Shown here one piece after another: positions 7,839-17,619 of a stretch of 64,000 nt of DNA (position 1 is its first letter; each line of letters starts with the position of its first letter). The stretch comes from Clostridia bacterium. GTDB taxonomy: Bacteria; Bacillota; Clostridia; Christensenellales; Aristaeellaceae. The notes beneath the pieces are model-generated. The model was not told the DNA's origin. It searched no databases and saw only the letters and a list, made by a program, of their open reading frames with translations. Made by a program: the position numbers and the translations under genes. The stretch is taken from the NCBI GenBank assembly GCA_017410455.1, contig JAFQQT010000080.1, forward strand, positions 1-64,000. Reading direction: 5' to 3'.

Positions 7839-10800
7839 TTACACAGCGTAGAGCAGCGCCAGCGCGTCCAGGACGTTCACAACGCCATCCTCGTTGTAGT
7901 CCGCCTGCAGCTCGTTGAAGGAGCCGACGGGGATCTCGGAGCAGTGCTGCAGGATGACCAGCACGTCAATGATGTTGACGGCGCCGTCATTGTTCGCATC
8001 GCCCAGCTGACCCATGCTCAGCGCGGGGATCATCTCAGCCTCGATCTTGTGGCCGCAGGTCAGGCAGTACTTGACCTTCAGACCCTGGCCATCAGCGCCA
8101 ACGGAGGGCTGGATCTCGACGACCCAGTCGCCCAGGGTGTGAGCCAGCTTCTCGATGGTCTCGCAGCCGATCTTGTAATCGCAGCCCTCGTTGGAGCACT
8201 TCTGGCCTTCCTTGTTGCCAGCAGCCTCGCAGGTGGGCTCAACAGCGTCCACATGGACCATGTTGTGGCCCAGGGCGGGAATCTCTTCCTGCTCAACGGA
8301 CACCAGGCCGCAGCGGTCGCACTTCTCGCCGTCGGTCAGGCCGGTCTCGGTGCAGGTGGCAGCCTTGCCGGGCACCACAACGGGGTTGTGGCCCAGGGGA
8401 TCGACCTTCTGCTGGGGCTGGGTGTAACCGCAGACGCTGCAGGTACGGGCAGAGATAACGCCGTACTCGGTGCAGGTGGGAGCTTCCTCGTCGAAGGTCA
8501 GCCAGTCATGGCCCAGAGCGGGGATGATCTCGCCCTCGACATAGTCGCAGTTCACGCAGTAGTTGTAGTTGTCGTAGCCGTCCTCTTCACAGGTGGGGTC
8601 GGCGGTCAGGTTCTCCTCGTAGAACATCTCGTGCTCGAGCATCGGGATCTCTTCGGGGAAGATCAGCCAGCCGGTGACAGCGACGTAGTCAGGCTCGCAG
8701 ACGGAGCAGCACAGACCCTCGGTGTAACCAACAGAGGTGCAGGTGGGAGCAACAGCGGGACGGTACTCGTCGTAGGTGTGGCCCAGAGCGGGAACCTCTT
8801 CCTGCTCAACGAGGATCTCCTCGCAGACGGTGCACCACACGCCAGCGGTCAGGCCGGTCTCGGTGCAGGTGGGGGCAACGGCGGGAATCTCTTCCTCAGT
8901 GTGGCCCAGAGCGGGGATCTCTTCCTGAGCTTCCAGGGGGAAGCCGCAGATGGTGCAGTACAGGCCATCAGTCCAGCCAGCCTCGGTGCAGGTGGGAGCC
9001 TTGCCGGTGCCGGGCTTGGTGTCCTTGTGGTTGAAGGCAGGCAGGATAACCTCAGCGGGGTACTCCTCGCAGACGTTCTCCTCGTTCTTGGTCACGACCA
9101 GCTCATCGACCTGATCGCCATCCTCGTTCAGGATGACGCCCAGGGTGCAGCCTTCGTAAGCGCAGTACATGAAGTGCAGGTTGCCGTCCGCGTAGCAGGT
9201 GGCATCCACAGCAGGCACATCCACCCAGTTGTGCTCCAGCGTGTCCAGCACATCAGCGGGGACGAGCACTTCGCCGCACAGGGTGCAGAGGAAGCCATTG
9301 TCGCTCAGACCGGTCTTGTTGCAGGTGGGGGCAACGGGAGCGATCTTCGCAACGACAGTGGAACCCTCAAAGGTGTACTCGGTCACGTCAGCAGCGTAGC
9401 CGTGGTTGTGAGCAGGAATGACGACCGCAGCGGGATGCTCGATCACCTTGTTGTCCTCGTCCTTCTCAACGGTGAAAGCGGGGATGTCAGCCATGATGCC
9501 AACGTCCAGCTCGGTCACTTCCGCGTAGCAGCAGCCAACGCGGTCACAGTAGGCGTACTCGTAGTTGCCAGCCTCTTCGCAGGTAGCCAGCTGGCCAGCC
9601 ACGGTCACCATGTCATGGCCGCGGGGGTTGACGGGCTCGTTGCCGTGCTGCTCGCCGCAGTACTCGCACTCCCACAGGTCGGAGACGCCAGCCTCGGTAC
9701 AGGTGGGGACGATGCCAGTCTGGATCTTGACCCACTTATGGCCGGTGGCTTCGGGCTCCTCAGCGGGCACGCGCTCAGCGCCACACCAGGGGCACTCCAG
9801 GGCGCTCACATAGCCAGCCTCGGTACAGGTGGCTTCCTTCTCGTCATCGGGGTTGGTCTTCACCAGCAGGGACGCATCACCCTCACGGCGCTGAGCGGGC
9901 TTGCCAACGGCGGGGGCGTTCTCGTAGCCATCCTCGTCCACGTGGCCGTGCGCGGGGATGATCACAGCTTCCGCAGCCTTGTCGCCCTCGAACTCGGAGC
10001 CGTTGAACTCAACGGTGCCGCACAGGGAGCAACGACGGTGCGCAGCAATACCAGCCTCAGTACAGGTGGCGGGGGTGCCCAGCACGGTCTCCCAGGCAGT
10101 GTCATTCTCATGGTTGTGCGCGGGGATGACGGTCTGCTCGACGATCCACTCGCCGCAGACGGTGCACTGCTCGCCATCGGTCAGGCCATCCTCGAAGCAG
10201 GTCGCTTCGTAGCCTTCGACGATCTCGGTCTTGTGGCCGGGAGCGGGCAGGACGGTGTAGTCCTTGTCCTTCGCGCCACAGACGGAGCACTCCTGATGGT
10301 AGCTCACAGCGTCCTCGGTGCAGGAGCCAGCGGTGGCGGGCACGAACACCCAGTCATGCTCCAGCATCTCGATCTCTTCCTGCTCCACCAGGATCTTGCC
10401 GCACACGGTGCAGTAGGAACCCTCGGTCAGGCCGGTGGAGGTGCAGGTGGGCTCGACAGCCTCCAGCACTTCGGGCTGATGCTCGAAGGTAACGAAGATC
10501 GCCTCAGCCAGCTCTTCGCCGCAGACGTCACACACGGCGGAGGTGGAGAAGCCTTCTTCGCAGTCGAAGTTCTCGGGCTTCCAGTTGGGATCCGCAGCAA
10601 CGGGAGTGTGGCCCAGCGCGGGGACAACCTCCTGAGCGTCCTCGGGCTTCTCCAGCGCACCGCAGGTGCCAATCACGTTGCCCTCGGCGTCGAGGATCTC
10701 GTTGTGGCAGGACTTGCCGGCGGTCAGGCCGGTCTCGGTGCAGGTGGGAGCAACCGCGGGATCCTCAACATACACGTGCTCCATCTTGGGCAGAACTTCG

Positions 10801-11030
10801 TTCTGCACATAGACGCCGCACACGCTGCAGTGCTTGCGGATGAAGCCATCTTCCTCGCAAGTTGCAGGCTGGAAATCCTCTTCGTCCATGAGGGCTACCC
10901 AGTCGATCCCTTCCACGCCGCAGTTGGCATGATCCAGGACGACGTCGCCCGTCTCTTCAGCCTGTGCGATCAGGCCAAAGGAGAAGAGCATGCAGAGAGC
11001 CAGAACGAAAACCCAAATCTGTTTCTTCAT
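7839..11030 (-). CDS. Large secreted protein: ~20 Cys/His repeats and C-terminal dockerin
   Basis: 1063 residues: signal peptide MKKQIWVFVLALCMLFSFG ... QAEE, then about twenty divergent ~40-residue repeats of the form TC-x4-G-x5-C-x2-CG ... GH, and a type I-like dockerin at 1006-1063. The dockerin has two calcium-loop helices, GDANNDGAVNIIDVLVILQH and ADYNEDGVVNVLDALALLY. Several repeats carry insertions of 20-40 residues. The protein is strongly acidic. ATG 11030 is preceded by AAAGGAAG; the longer open frame has no ribosome site. Dockerins bind cohesins in cellulosomes, and the next gene downstream carries a cohesin-like domain with the same repeats. No catalytic domain is present, so a structural or adaptor role is more likely than an enzymatic one. 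Confidence 0.85.
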   Translation of the reverse strand: MKKQIWVFVLALCMLFSFGLIAQAEETGDVVLDHANCGVEGIDWVALMDEEDFQPATCEEDGFIRKHCSVCGVYVQNEVLPKMEHVYVEDPAVAPTCTETGLTAGKSCHNEILDAEGNVIGTCGALEKPEDAQEVVPALGHTPVAADPNWKPENFDCEEGFSTSAVCDVCGEELAEAIFVTFEHQPEVLEAVEPTCTSTGLTEGSYCTVCGKILVEQEEIEMLEHDWVFVPATAGSCTEDAVSYHQECSVCGAKDKDYTVLPAPGHKTEIVEGYEATCFEDGLTDGEQCTVCGEWIVEQTVIPAHNHENDTAWETVLGTPATCTEAGIAAHRRCSLCGTVEFNGSEFEGDKAAEAVIIPAHGHVDEDGYENAPAVGKPAQRREGDASLLVKTNPDDEKEATCTEAGYVSALECPWCGAERVPAEEPEATGHKWVKIQTGIVPTCTEAGVSDLWECEYCGEQHGNEPVNPRGHDMVTVAGQLATCEEAGNYEYAYCDRVGCCYAEVTELDVGIMADIPAFTVEKDEDNKVIEHPAAVVIPAHNHGYAADVTEYTFEGSTVVAKIAPVAPTCNKTGLSDNGFLCTLCGEVLVPADVLDTLEHNWVDVPAVDATCYADGNLHFMYCAYEGCTLGVILNEDGDQVDELVVTKNEENVCEEYPAEVILPAFNHKDTKPGTGKAPTCTEAGWTDGLYCTICGFPLEAQEEIPALGHTEEEIPAVAPTCTETGLTAGVWCTVCEEILVEQEEVPALGHTYDEYRPAVAPTCTSVGYTEGLCCSVCEPDYVAVTGWLIFPEEIPMLEHEMFYEENLTADPTCEEDGYDNYNYCVNCDYVEGEIIPALGHDWLTFDEEAPTCTEYGVISARTCSVCGYTQPQQKVDPLGHNPVVVPGKAATCTETGLTDGEKCDRCGLVSVEQEEIPALGHNMVHVDAVEPTCEAAGNKEGQKCSNEGCDYKIGCETIEKLAHTLGDWVVEIQPSVGADGQGLKVKYCLTCGHKIEAEMIPALSMGQLGDANNDGAVNIIDVLVILQHCSEIPVGSFNELQADYNEDGVVNVLDALALLYAV

Positions 11031-11542
11031 GACTTTCTTCCTTTCTCTGAGCGAGTCAGTGGCTTTGACTGGCTCTTTTCGTTTTTTGACGTCCAGGAGA
11101 TGCAACCTTGGTTCACCTGCACTCCCAGGCACGTGGCCACTTCCACGCCCCGTTTTTGCCGATCTGTATCCCAGCATCGTCACGCAAACAGAGGACGCTT
11201 CCGCCAGCCATGCACCGCGCGTGGAAATCCGCCGGAGTTTTCCAACTTCTCTCCTCGTTCAGCACAGCCTGGTATGCACGCAAAATGCACCTGCTAAACA
11301 TCCTAATCAATTATATGCTTAACAGAACGGAAAGAACACAAACAGGTGGTATATATCTGCCATAAAAGGCATACAATAGGTATATGTTTCCAGTAACTTC
11401 TTTGTGCTATCTTTGATAGTGTATCCATCGCCCGGTTTGCGGGCATAAAGGCAGCTGATGGTGCTCCGCATTTCATGCGCGGATCAACTAAAGATCTCTG
11501 GTTATGAAGTTGCTACATATTAGATTAAGGGGGCTGTTACGT
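11031..11542. other. Divergent intergenic region, 512 bp
   Basis: No gene seen. It is AT-richer than its surroundings at 11290-11530. A TATAAT-like -10 on the minus strand (11310-11315) could serve the dockerin gene, but its -35 is poor. A short dyad CTATC-TTT-GATAG lies at 11407-11419 on the side of the XRE gene. Confidence 0.4.
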
Positions 11543-11869
11543 ATGAAAATCGATGCACAGGCGATCGGACAGAGGATCCGCAGATCACGAAAGAATGCAA
11601 ACCTGACACAGGAGCAGCTGGCTGAGCTCGCGGATATCTCAGTCGTGTATGTCAGCAAGCTCGAGAACGGCCAGCGCAGCCCTTCCCTGGAGACGCTCAT
11701 TGATATATGTAATGTTCTTCACTGCTCCATGGATGACATCCTTGAAGATCATCTCACTTCCGCGAACCCCTCTCCCCCGAACCAGATCGACACGCTGTTT
11801 CTGAACGCTTCCACGGCGGACAGAAAGTTCCTCACGCAGCTGATCACCGTCCTGCGCAGCTACCTGTAA
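11543..11869 (+). CDS. XRE-family transcriptional regulator
   Basis: 108-residue DNA-binding protein. The helix-turn-helix covers about residues 6-60, with NLTQEQLAELADISVVYVSKLE as turn and recognition helix (motif split here only for naming). A ~40-residue tail ends FLTQLITVLRSYL. Start at 11543 is chosen because AAGGGGG lies at 11527-11533; the longer in-frame extension lacks a ribosome site. It is divergent from the dockerin gene and convergent with the GH51 gene, so it may control the adjacent carbohydrate genes, but no target is shown by the sequence. Confidence 0.85.
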   Translation: MKIDAQAIGQRIRRSRKNANLTQEQLAELADISVVYVSKLENGQRSPSLETLIDICNVLHCSMDDILEDHLTSANPSPPNQIDTLFLNASTADRKFLTQLITVLRSYL

Positions 11870-11910
11870 AGTCCTCGCAGGCGGATGCCCATGCCATTTG
11901 GGCAACATAA

Positions 11911-11966
11911 AAACAGACTCTCGGTCGGTATTACATCGCATTTTACCGACTTTGAGTCTGTTTTTT
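11911..11966. terminator. Bidirectional terminator between XRE and GH51
   Basis: Outer stem AAACAGACTC (11911-11920) / GAGTCTGTTT (11954-11963) and inner stem GGTCGGTA-like (11924-11930) / TACCGAC (11944-11950), then a run of T on the plus strand and, on the minus strand, TTTTTATG. Confidence 0.85.
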
Positions 11967-11990
11967 GCATTTATGCCATCTGATTATGCA

Positions 11991-13514
<1,524 letters not shown>

Positions 13515-13522
13515 TCATATGA

Positions 13523-13536
13523 CCGGGTCGACCCGG
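13523..13536. promoter_or_regulatory. 14-bp perfect palindrome between the GH51 genes
   Basis: CCGGGTCGACCCGG, with no T-run on either side, just before the ribosome site of the cytosolic GH51 gene. It may be an operator or an RNA hairpin affecting downstream expression. Confidence 0.5.
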
Positions 13537-13541
13537 ATGTT

Positions 13542-15521
13542 TTACTGCAGCTGGAAGGTCAGGATCGTCACGGAGTAGGCCGGCAGGGTGATCTCCGCCG
13601 TGCCGCCTGCAAAGGCCATGCTGTCCGTGGTGGGAACGACAGCATCCTTGTTGCTGAAGCTGTTGACGGCGTTCTTCTCGCCCGTCAGCTGCCGGACGAC
13701 CGCGTCGCCATCCGGAACGCCGGCGAGGTTCAGCGTCATCGCATCCTCGTAGGCGGAGGCGTTGACCAGCTTGACGTAGAGCACGTCGTCCGTGCGGGTC
13801 ACCACATGGTACACCAGCTGGTTGATGCCGTCATACTCGCTGGCCACCACCTGATCGCCCACGGTTTCGGCGAACATCTGCTGGACGTAGTAGTTCGGCG
13901 TCAGCATGACCTCCCGGGCGTTGTACCAGATGAGGTCGGGCGTCCACTGCTGCATGCCCTCGCGAGCCATCAGCGGGGCGTAGCTGGCCATGACCACCAC
14001 ATCGCTGTTGCGCTCCAGGCCGGTCATGTAAGCCGCCTCGCACACGGCGCTGTAGAGGTTGTTGGGGCGGCGGCCGTTGGCCTGCGTCGCCTCATGGGCC
14101 GCAAATTCGCCCACAAAGACCTTCGTCGTGCGGGGATAGCTGTCGTAGCGGTTCGTGTGGCTGAGGAACCAGTCGCCGGACATGTAGTAGTGCTCATCCA
14201 CGATGGTATCGGCGAACTTTGCGCGGATGGTCGCCCAGGCGCTGGCGGGCAGGCTGCCCTCCGCCACCGGGCCTGCGGAGGACACGATAGTGATCTCCGG
14301 GTGCGCTTCCTTCACGTAGTCGTAGAGGATCTCGAAGCGCGTCCAGTACACGATGTCCCAGTTCTCGTTGCCGATGCCGATGTACTTAAGGTCAAAGGGC
14401 TCCGGGTGCCCCATCTCGGCACGCAGCGCGCCCCACTCCGTCGTCACGTCGCCGTTGGCGAACTCGATCAGGTCGAGGATGTCCTGCGCGTAGGCGTGGG
14501 TCTCCTCGATGGTCAGCGGCGCCTCGAACACGTCGCGCGCCTGACACAGCAGACCCGAATGCACCACCGGCAGGGGCTCCGCGCCCAGAGCCTCGGCCAG
14601 CATGAAGTACTCATAGTAGCCCAGGCCGTAGCTCATCATGTAGCCCCAGGTGTTGAAGTTCTCGTCGCGCTCCTCGATGGGGCCGACGGTGTCCTTCCAG
14701 TCGTAGAAGTTGCTGCGGTAGTAGCTGCCCTCGACGATGCAGCCGCCGGGGAAGCGCAGGAAGCTGGGGTTCAGGTCCATCAGCGCCTGCACCAGGTCGG
14801 CGCGCAGGCCGCCATTGGGCCAGTCCGCACCGAAGGCATCCGCAGGCATCAGGCTGGCCATGTCGAAATCCACCGAGCCCGTGCCGTGCATGTAGAAGGA
14901 CAGCACCGCATCCTCCGTGTAGGAGGGCGTGAAGGTCAGCTCATACTTCTGCCACTCGTCCGTCAGCGTGAAGGACTTGGGCACCGCGATGGACTTGCCC
15001 GTGCGCTTGGTCAGGGCGATCTCCACCGTACCCTCGAAGTCGCCGGCGTTGCGCATCCACACGAAGCAGCGGTAGGTCTTCCCCTTCTCCACCGGGATGC
15101 CGCCGGAGAAGGTCGTGGACTGGTAGCCCAGGTTCGCGAAGCGGTAGTCGCCCTTGGTGCAGGTGACGCGCATGTAGGTGGGGTTGTTCTCGTTCAGCGG
15201 ATTCTCGGTGCTGACGATGGCCGTGCCCGTCGCGCCGAAGTTCAGGTTGAAGCCCCAGCCGTTGTAGTGATCCACCGAGCGGGGGTTGAGGATGTCCTCA
15301 TACTCGAAGGAGCGGTTCTGCAGCAGCTCCGCATAGAGGCCGCCGTCCGCGCCATAGTTGATGTCCTCAAAGAAGAGGCCATAGAGCGTGTCGCTCATTT
15401 CGACGGTGGTTTCGCTGGCGTCCGCCGTCAGGGTCGAGGCCAGCGCCGACGCAGGAAGCAGCGCCACGGCCAGCAGCAGCGCCAGCAACCTGCCCGCATG
15501 CAGGGTGATCCTTCGATTCAT
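13542..15521 (-). CDS. Secreted GH51-type alpha-L-arabinofuranosidase with CBM-like insert
   Basis: Extracellular debranching of arabinan or arabinoxylan. 659 residues: signal peptide (1-~30, LLALLLAVALLPASALAS), GH51 N-terminal strand LYGLFFEDINYGADGGLYAE, a beta-sandwich insert (~90-225) like family 4/9 carbohydrate-binding modules, then the barrel. Acid/base Glu386 is in IGIGNENWD and the nucleophile Glu472 in KVFVGEFAAH; FLRFPGGCIVEG matches the family's FPGG motif. Start at ATG 15521 fits AAAGGA at 15531-15536; a TTG six bases earlier is too close to it. It is first of the two GH51 genes and lies after the small XRE gene. Confidence 0.93.
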   Translation of the reverse strand: MNRRITLHAGRLLALLLAVALLPASALASTLTADASETTVEMSDTLYGLFFEDINYGADGGLYAELLQNRSFEYEDILNPRSVDHYNGWGFNLNFGATGTAIVSTENPLNENNPTYMRVTCTKGDYRFANLGYQSTTFSGGIPVEKGKTYRCFVWMRNAGDFEGTVEIALTKRTGKSIAVPKSFTLTDEWQKYELTFTPSYTEDAVLSFYMHGTGSVDFDMASLMPADAFGADWPNGGLRADLVQALMDLNPSFLRFPGGCIVEGSYYRSNFYDWKDTVGPIEERDENFNTWGYMMSYGLGYYEYFMLAEALGAEPLPVVHSGLLCQARDVFEAPLTIEETHAYAQDILDLIEFANGDVTTEWGALRAEMGHPEPFDLKYIGIGNENWDIVYWTRFEILYDYVKEAHPEITIVSSAGPVAEGSLPASAWATIRAKFADTIVDEHYYMSGDWFLSHTNRYDSYPRTTKVFVGEFAAHEATQANGRRPNNLYSAVCEAAYMTGLERNSDVVVMASYAPLMAREGMQQWTPDLIWYNAREVMLTPNYYVQQMFAETVGDQVVASEYDGINQLVYHVVTRTDDVLYVKLVNASAYEDAMTLNLAGVPDGDAVVRQLTGEKNAVNSFSNKDAVVPTTDSMAFAGGTAEITLPAYSVTILTFQLQ

Positions 15522-15584
15522 ATGCAACGTCCTTTCGTGCTTTCAGATACCTTCATTATACCATAACGGCTGGAGAATGCAAGC

Positions 15585-15803
15585 TCATTTAGCACGCTCA
15601 GGGTTGTCCGTCTGACCGAGCAGGTAGTCGATCGACACCTGATAGATGTCCGCAAGGCGGATCAGCATTTCTGTGGGAACATCCCGCGTCCCCTGCTCAT
15701 ACCGGAAATACTGCGGCTGGAGCATCCCCAGCTGCTGCGCCAGCTCACGCTGGGTGAATCCATGCTTCTCCCGAAGCTCGCGTATCCTGCAATAGGTTGC
15801 CAT
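15585..15803 (-). CDS. Small XRE-family regulator
   Basis: 72-residue protein that is almost only a helix-turn-helix: FTQRELAQQLGMLQPQYFRYE followed by PTEMLIRLADIYQVSIDYLLG, as in phage-type and MazE/HigA-like repressors (motif given in parts). Two ATGs fit; 15803 leaves about six bases to GGAGGG, whereas 15809 abuts it. It lies 64 bp before the secreted GH51 gene on the same strand, and 48 bp after the left arm of the 15851-15927 inverted repeat. It may bind the TGATWATCA palindrome present in both arms and so control itself and the GH51 genes; that is inference. Confidence 0.8.
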   Translation of the reverse strand: MATYCRIRELREKHGFTQRELAQQLGMLQPQYFRYEQGTRDVPTEMLIRLADIYQVSIDYLLGQTDNPERAK

Positions 15804-15850
15804 CGCCATCCCTCCAGAGCCAGCAGCTCAAATCTTCACACATTTTCTTT

Positions 15851-15927
15851 CTGATAATCATTTGGATATCTTGACAAGTCGCCATTTCTCGTGTATAATG
15901 GCTACAAGATAACCAAGTGATTATCAG
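15851..15927. repeat. 20-bp inverted repeats flanking a promoter (invertible promoter or paired operators)
   Basis: Left arm 15851-15870 and right arm 15908-15927 are inverted copies matching at 18 of 20 positions; each contains TGATWATCA, itself a palindrome. The 37-bp centre holds a complete TTGACA-17-TATAAT promoter pointing right, away from every plus-strand gene. Inverting the centre would aim it at the XRE and GH51 genes on the left. The same layout could instead be two repressor operators around a promoter. No recombinase gene is in the window. Confidence 0.65.
15871..15899 (+). promoter_or_regulatory. Consensus sigma-A promoter facing no gene
   Basis: TTGACA 15871-15876, 17-bp spacer, TATAAT 15894-15899, both hexamers perfect. 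Downstream on the plus strand there is no credible gene, only the 3' end of a minus-strand gene, so it either makes an antisense/short RNA or is in an off orientation. Confidence 0.8.
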
Positions 15928-15949
15928 ATACTCATTCCCCTTATTCCAG

Positions 15950-15983
15950 AAAAAGGGGGGAGCAGCCCGAAAGCCGCTCCCCC
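15950..15983 (-). terminator. Terminator of the second sugar-binding protein gene
   Basis: Eight-bp stem GGGGGAGC (15956-15963) / GCTCCCCC (15976-15983) followed on the minus strand by TTTTT. It separates the importer operon from the XRE-GH51 unit. Confidence 0.8.
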
Positions 15984-16055
15984 GCAGGGTTCAGTTGCTG
16001 TCAGCCCGTGTTCGCGCACGGGATTGCCAGCCGCCTTCCCCGCTTTGCTCACTGA

Positions 16056-17486
16056 TTACTCAGCGGCGGGAGTGCCGTAGATCTCGTAGAAGGCGGTCAT
16101 GGCCTGGTCGTAGTAGTAACGGCCCTGCTCAGCCAGCCACTCGGTGTAATCCCAGGGATCGGCAACGCCAGCGGACACAGCGGCCTCGATGCCGATGGTG
16201 CCGTTGAAGTCAGCGCCGTTGTAGGCGTTGGCCAGGAAGGCGTTGAAGCCGGGGATGGAACGAGCGCCCCAGGTCACGGGGTTCTGGATGTTCTCCAGGT
16301 AGGAGACCCAGTCATTCCAGTAGCCCAGGTCAGGCAGCAGCGCGGCATAAGCCTCGTTCAGCTCGTCGTCCTGGATCAGGGGGAAGCAGTTGGGCACGTT
16401 GTAAGCCTTCTGGTCGGTGCCTTCCCACACCAGAGTGGGGAACAGCTCGCAGCGCTTCATCCAGCCGTCCTTGCCCCAGAACAGATACTTCATCAGCTCG
16501 TAGGCCTCACGGGGATACTCACACTGAGAGGAGATGGACACGTTGTCCAGGAAGGCCAGCTGGCCGGCGTTCTCGGCGCCGATCGGAGGATTGTAGGGCA
16601 CCATCTTGATGCCGCGATCCAGGGCCAGGGGCTGGGTGTAGATGTTGTTCAGGGTCCAGGAGGCGTCGGTCAGGACAGCCACGTGACCAGTCTGGCCAGG
16701 CCACTCGTTGGAGGGGTCAACAGCCAGGTAAGCGTCGGAGCCGCCCACGCAGGTGTTGCCCAGGCGGATGTTCTCCAGCTGCAGCTCCAGAGCCTCGGCC
16801 CAGCCGGACTCGAAGTTGTAGCACTCGCCGTTCCAGCCGAATTCGCCGATGGAATTCTCGGTCAGGGCGATGGGGCCGCAGGTGACGGGGGCGTACATGC
16901 CGTTGGTGTAGGACCAGATACCCTGGGTGGGATCGGTCATGGTCTGGGTCAGCTCAACGAACTGCTCCCAGGTCCAGTCCTGACCGGGCAGCTCAACGTT
17001 CAGCTGCTCGAAGACGTTGGCATCCAGGTACACAGTCGCGGGCAGGAACTCGCCAGCCAGGAAGAAGCAGCGCTCGCCATCCAGGTAACCAGCGTTACGG
17101 ACGGTGTAGTACAGCTTCGTCTGGGCTTCTTCGTCGTTCTCCAGGTAGGGCGCGATGTCGGCCATATAGGGAGCGGCGAGGAGGGGATCCAGGTCCAGCC
17201 ACATGAAGATGTCCGGCAGGGTGCCGGCAGCGGCGTAGTTGGTCAGGTCCGCGGTCACGGTAGCGGTGGTGGTGCGGACGATCTCAACGGTGATGTTGGG
17301 GTAGATCTCGGTGAAGGAAGCGGCCAGCGCTTCGGCCATCTCGAAGTCGTCCCAGATCATGACGGACAGGGTGATGGGGTCGGTGGTGTTCATGGCGGGC
17401 ATGTTGTACTCGCCCTCAGCGCTCGCGAACGCGCACAGGGACAGCATCATGCACAGAGCCAGAACCAGGGAAACCAGCTTTTTCAT
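16056..17486 (-). CDS. Sugar ABC transporter substrate-binding protein (family 1)
   Basis: Extracellular oligosaccharide receptor of 476 residues. Signal peptide MKKLVSLVLALCMMLSLC ... ASAEG has no proper lipobox, though a Cys is in its core. The body follows the family 1 pattern: TLSVMIWDDF-like first strand, SFTEIYPNITVEIV, DIFMWLDLDPL, and PREAYELMKYLFW near the C-terminus. It follows the two permease genes after a 133-bp gap with a strong hairpin (17569-17593) and ends at a terminator. Ligand is unknown; the locus suggests arabino- or xylo-oligosaccharides. Confidence 0.9.
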   Translation of the reverse strand: MKKLVSLVLALCMMLSLCAFASAEGEYNMPAMNTTDPITLSVMIWDDFEMAEALAASFTEIYPNITVEIVRTTTATVTADLTNYAAAGTLPDIFMWLDLDPLLAAPYMADIAPYLENDEEAQTKLYYTVRNAGYLDGERCFFLAGEFLPATVYLDANVFEQLNVELPGQDWTWEQFVELTQTMTDPTQGIWSYTNGMYAPVTCGPIALTENSIGEFGWNGECYNFESGWAEALELQLENIRLGNTCVGGSDAYLAVDPSNEWPGQTGHVAVLTDASWTLNNIYTQPLALDRGIKMVPYNPPIGAENAGQLAFLDNVSISSQCEYPREAYELMKYLFWGKDGWMKRCELFPTLVWEGTDQKAYNVPNCFPLIQDDELNEAYAALLPDLGYWNDWVSYLENIQNPVTWGARSIPGFNAFLANAYNGADFNGTIGIEAAVSAGVADPWDYTEWLAEQGRYYYDQAMTAFYEIYGTPAAE

Positions 17487-17568
17487 TGGGGTTGTCCTCC
17501 TTTGAAAATTTAATCTAAAGCCTCTGACCAGGCTTTGATCCGAAGGGAAATGGGTGGGCGGCTCTCCC

Positions 17569-17593
17569 CTGCCCCGGCGCAGTGCCGGAGCAG
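17569..17593 (-). promoter_or_regulatory. Intercistronic stem-loop before the binding-protein gene
   Basis: CTGCCCCGGC / GCCGGAGCAG pairs at nine of ten positions around a 5-nt loop, with no T-run. Hairpins between permease and binding-protein genes often uncouple their mRNA levels. Confidence 0.5.
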
Positions 17594-17619
17594 GAGGGCC
17601 CTACGGGGTAATCCACGGC

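Noticed and set aside
7944..11297. A long plus-strand open frame opposite the dockerin gene
   Set aside because: It mirrors the repeats of the minus-strand protein and has no signal, start site or family features.
15917..16207. Short plus-strand open frame after the 15871 promoter
   Set aside because: No ribosome site, Arg-rich shadow composition, and it overlaps a terminator and the receptor gene on the other strand.
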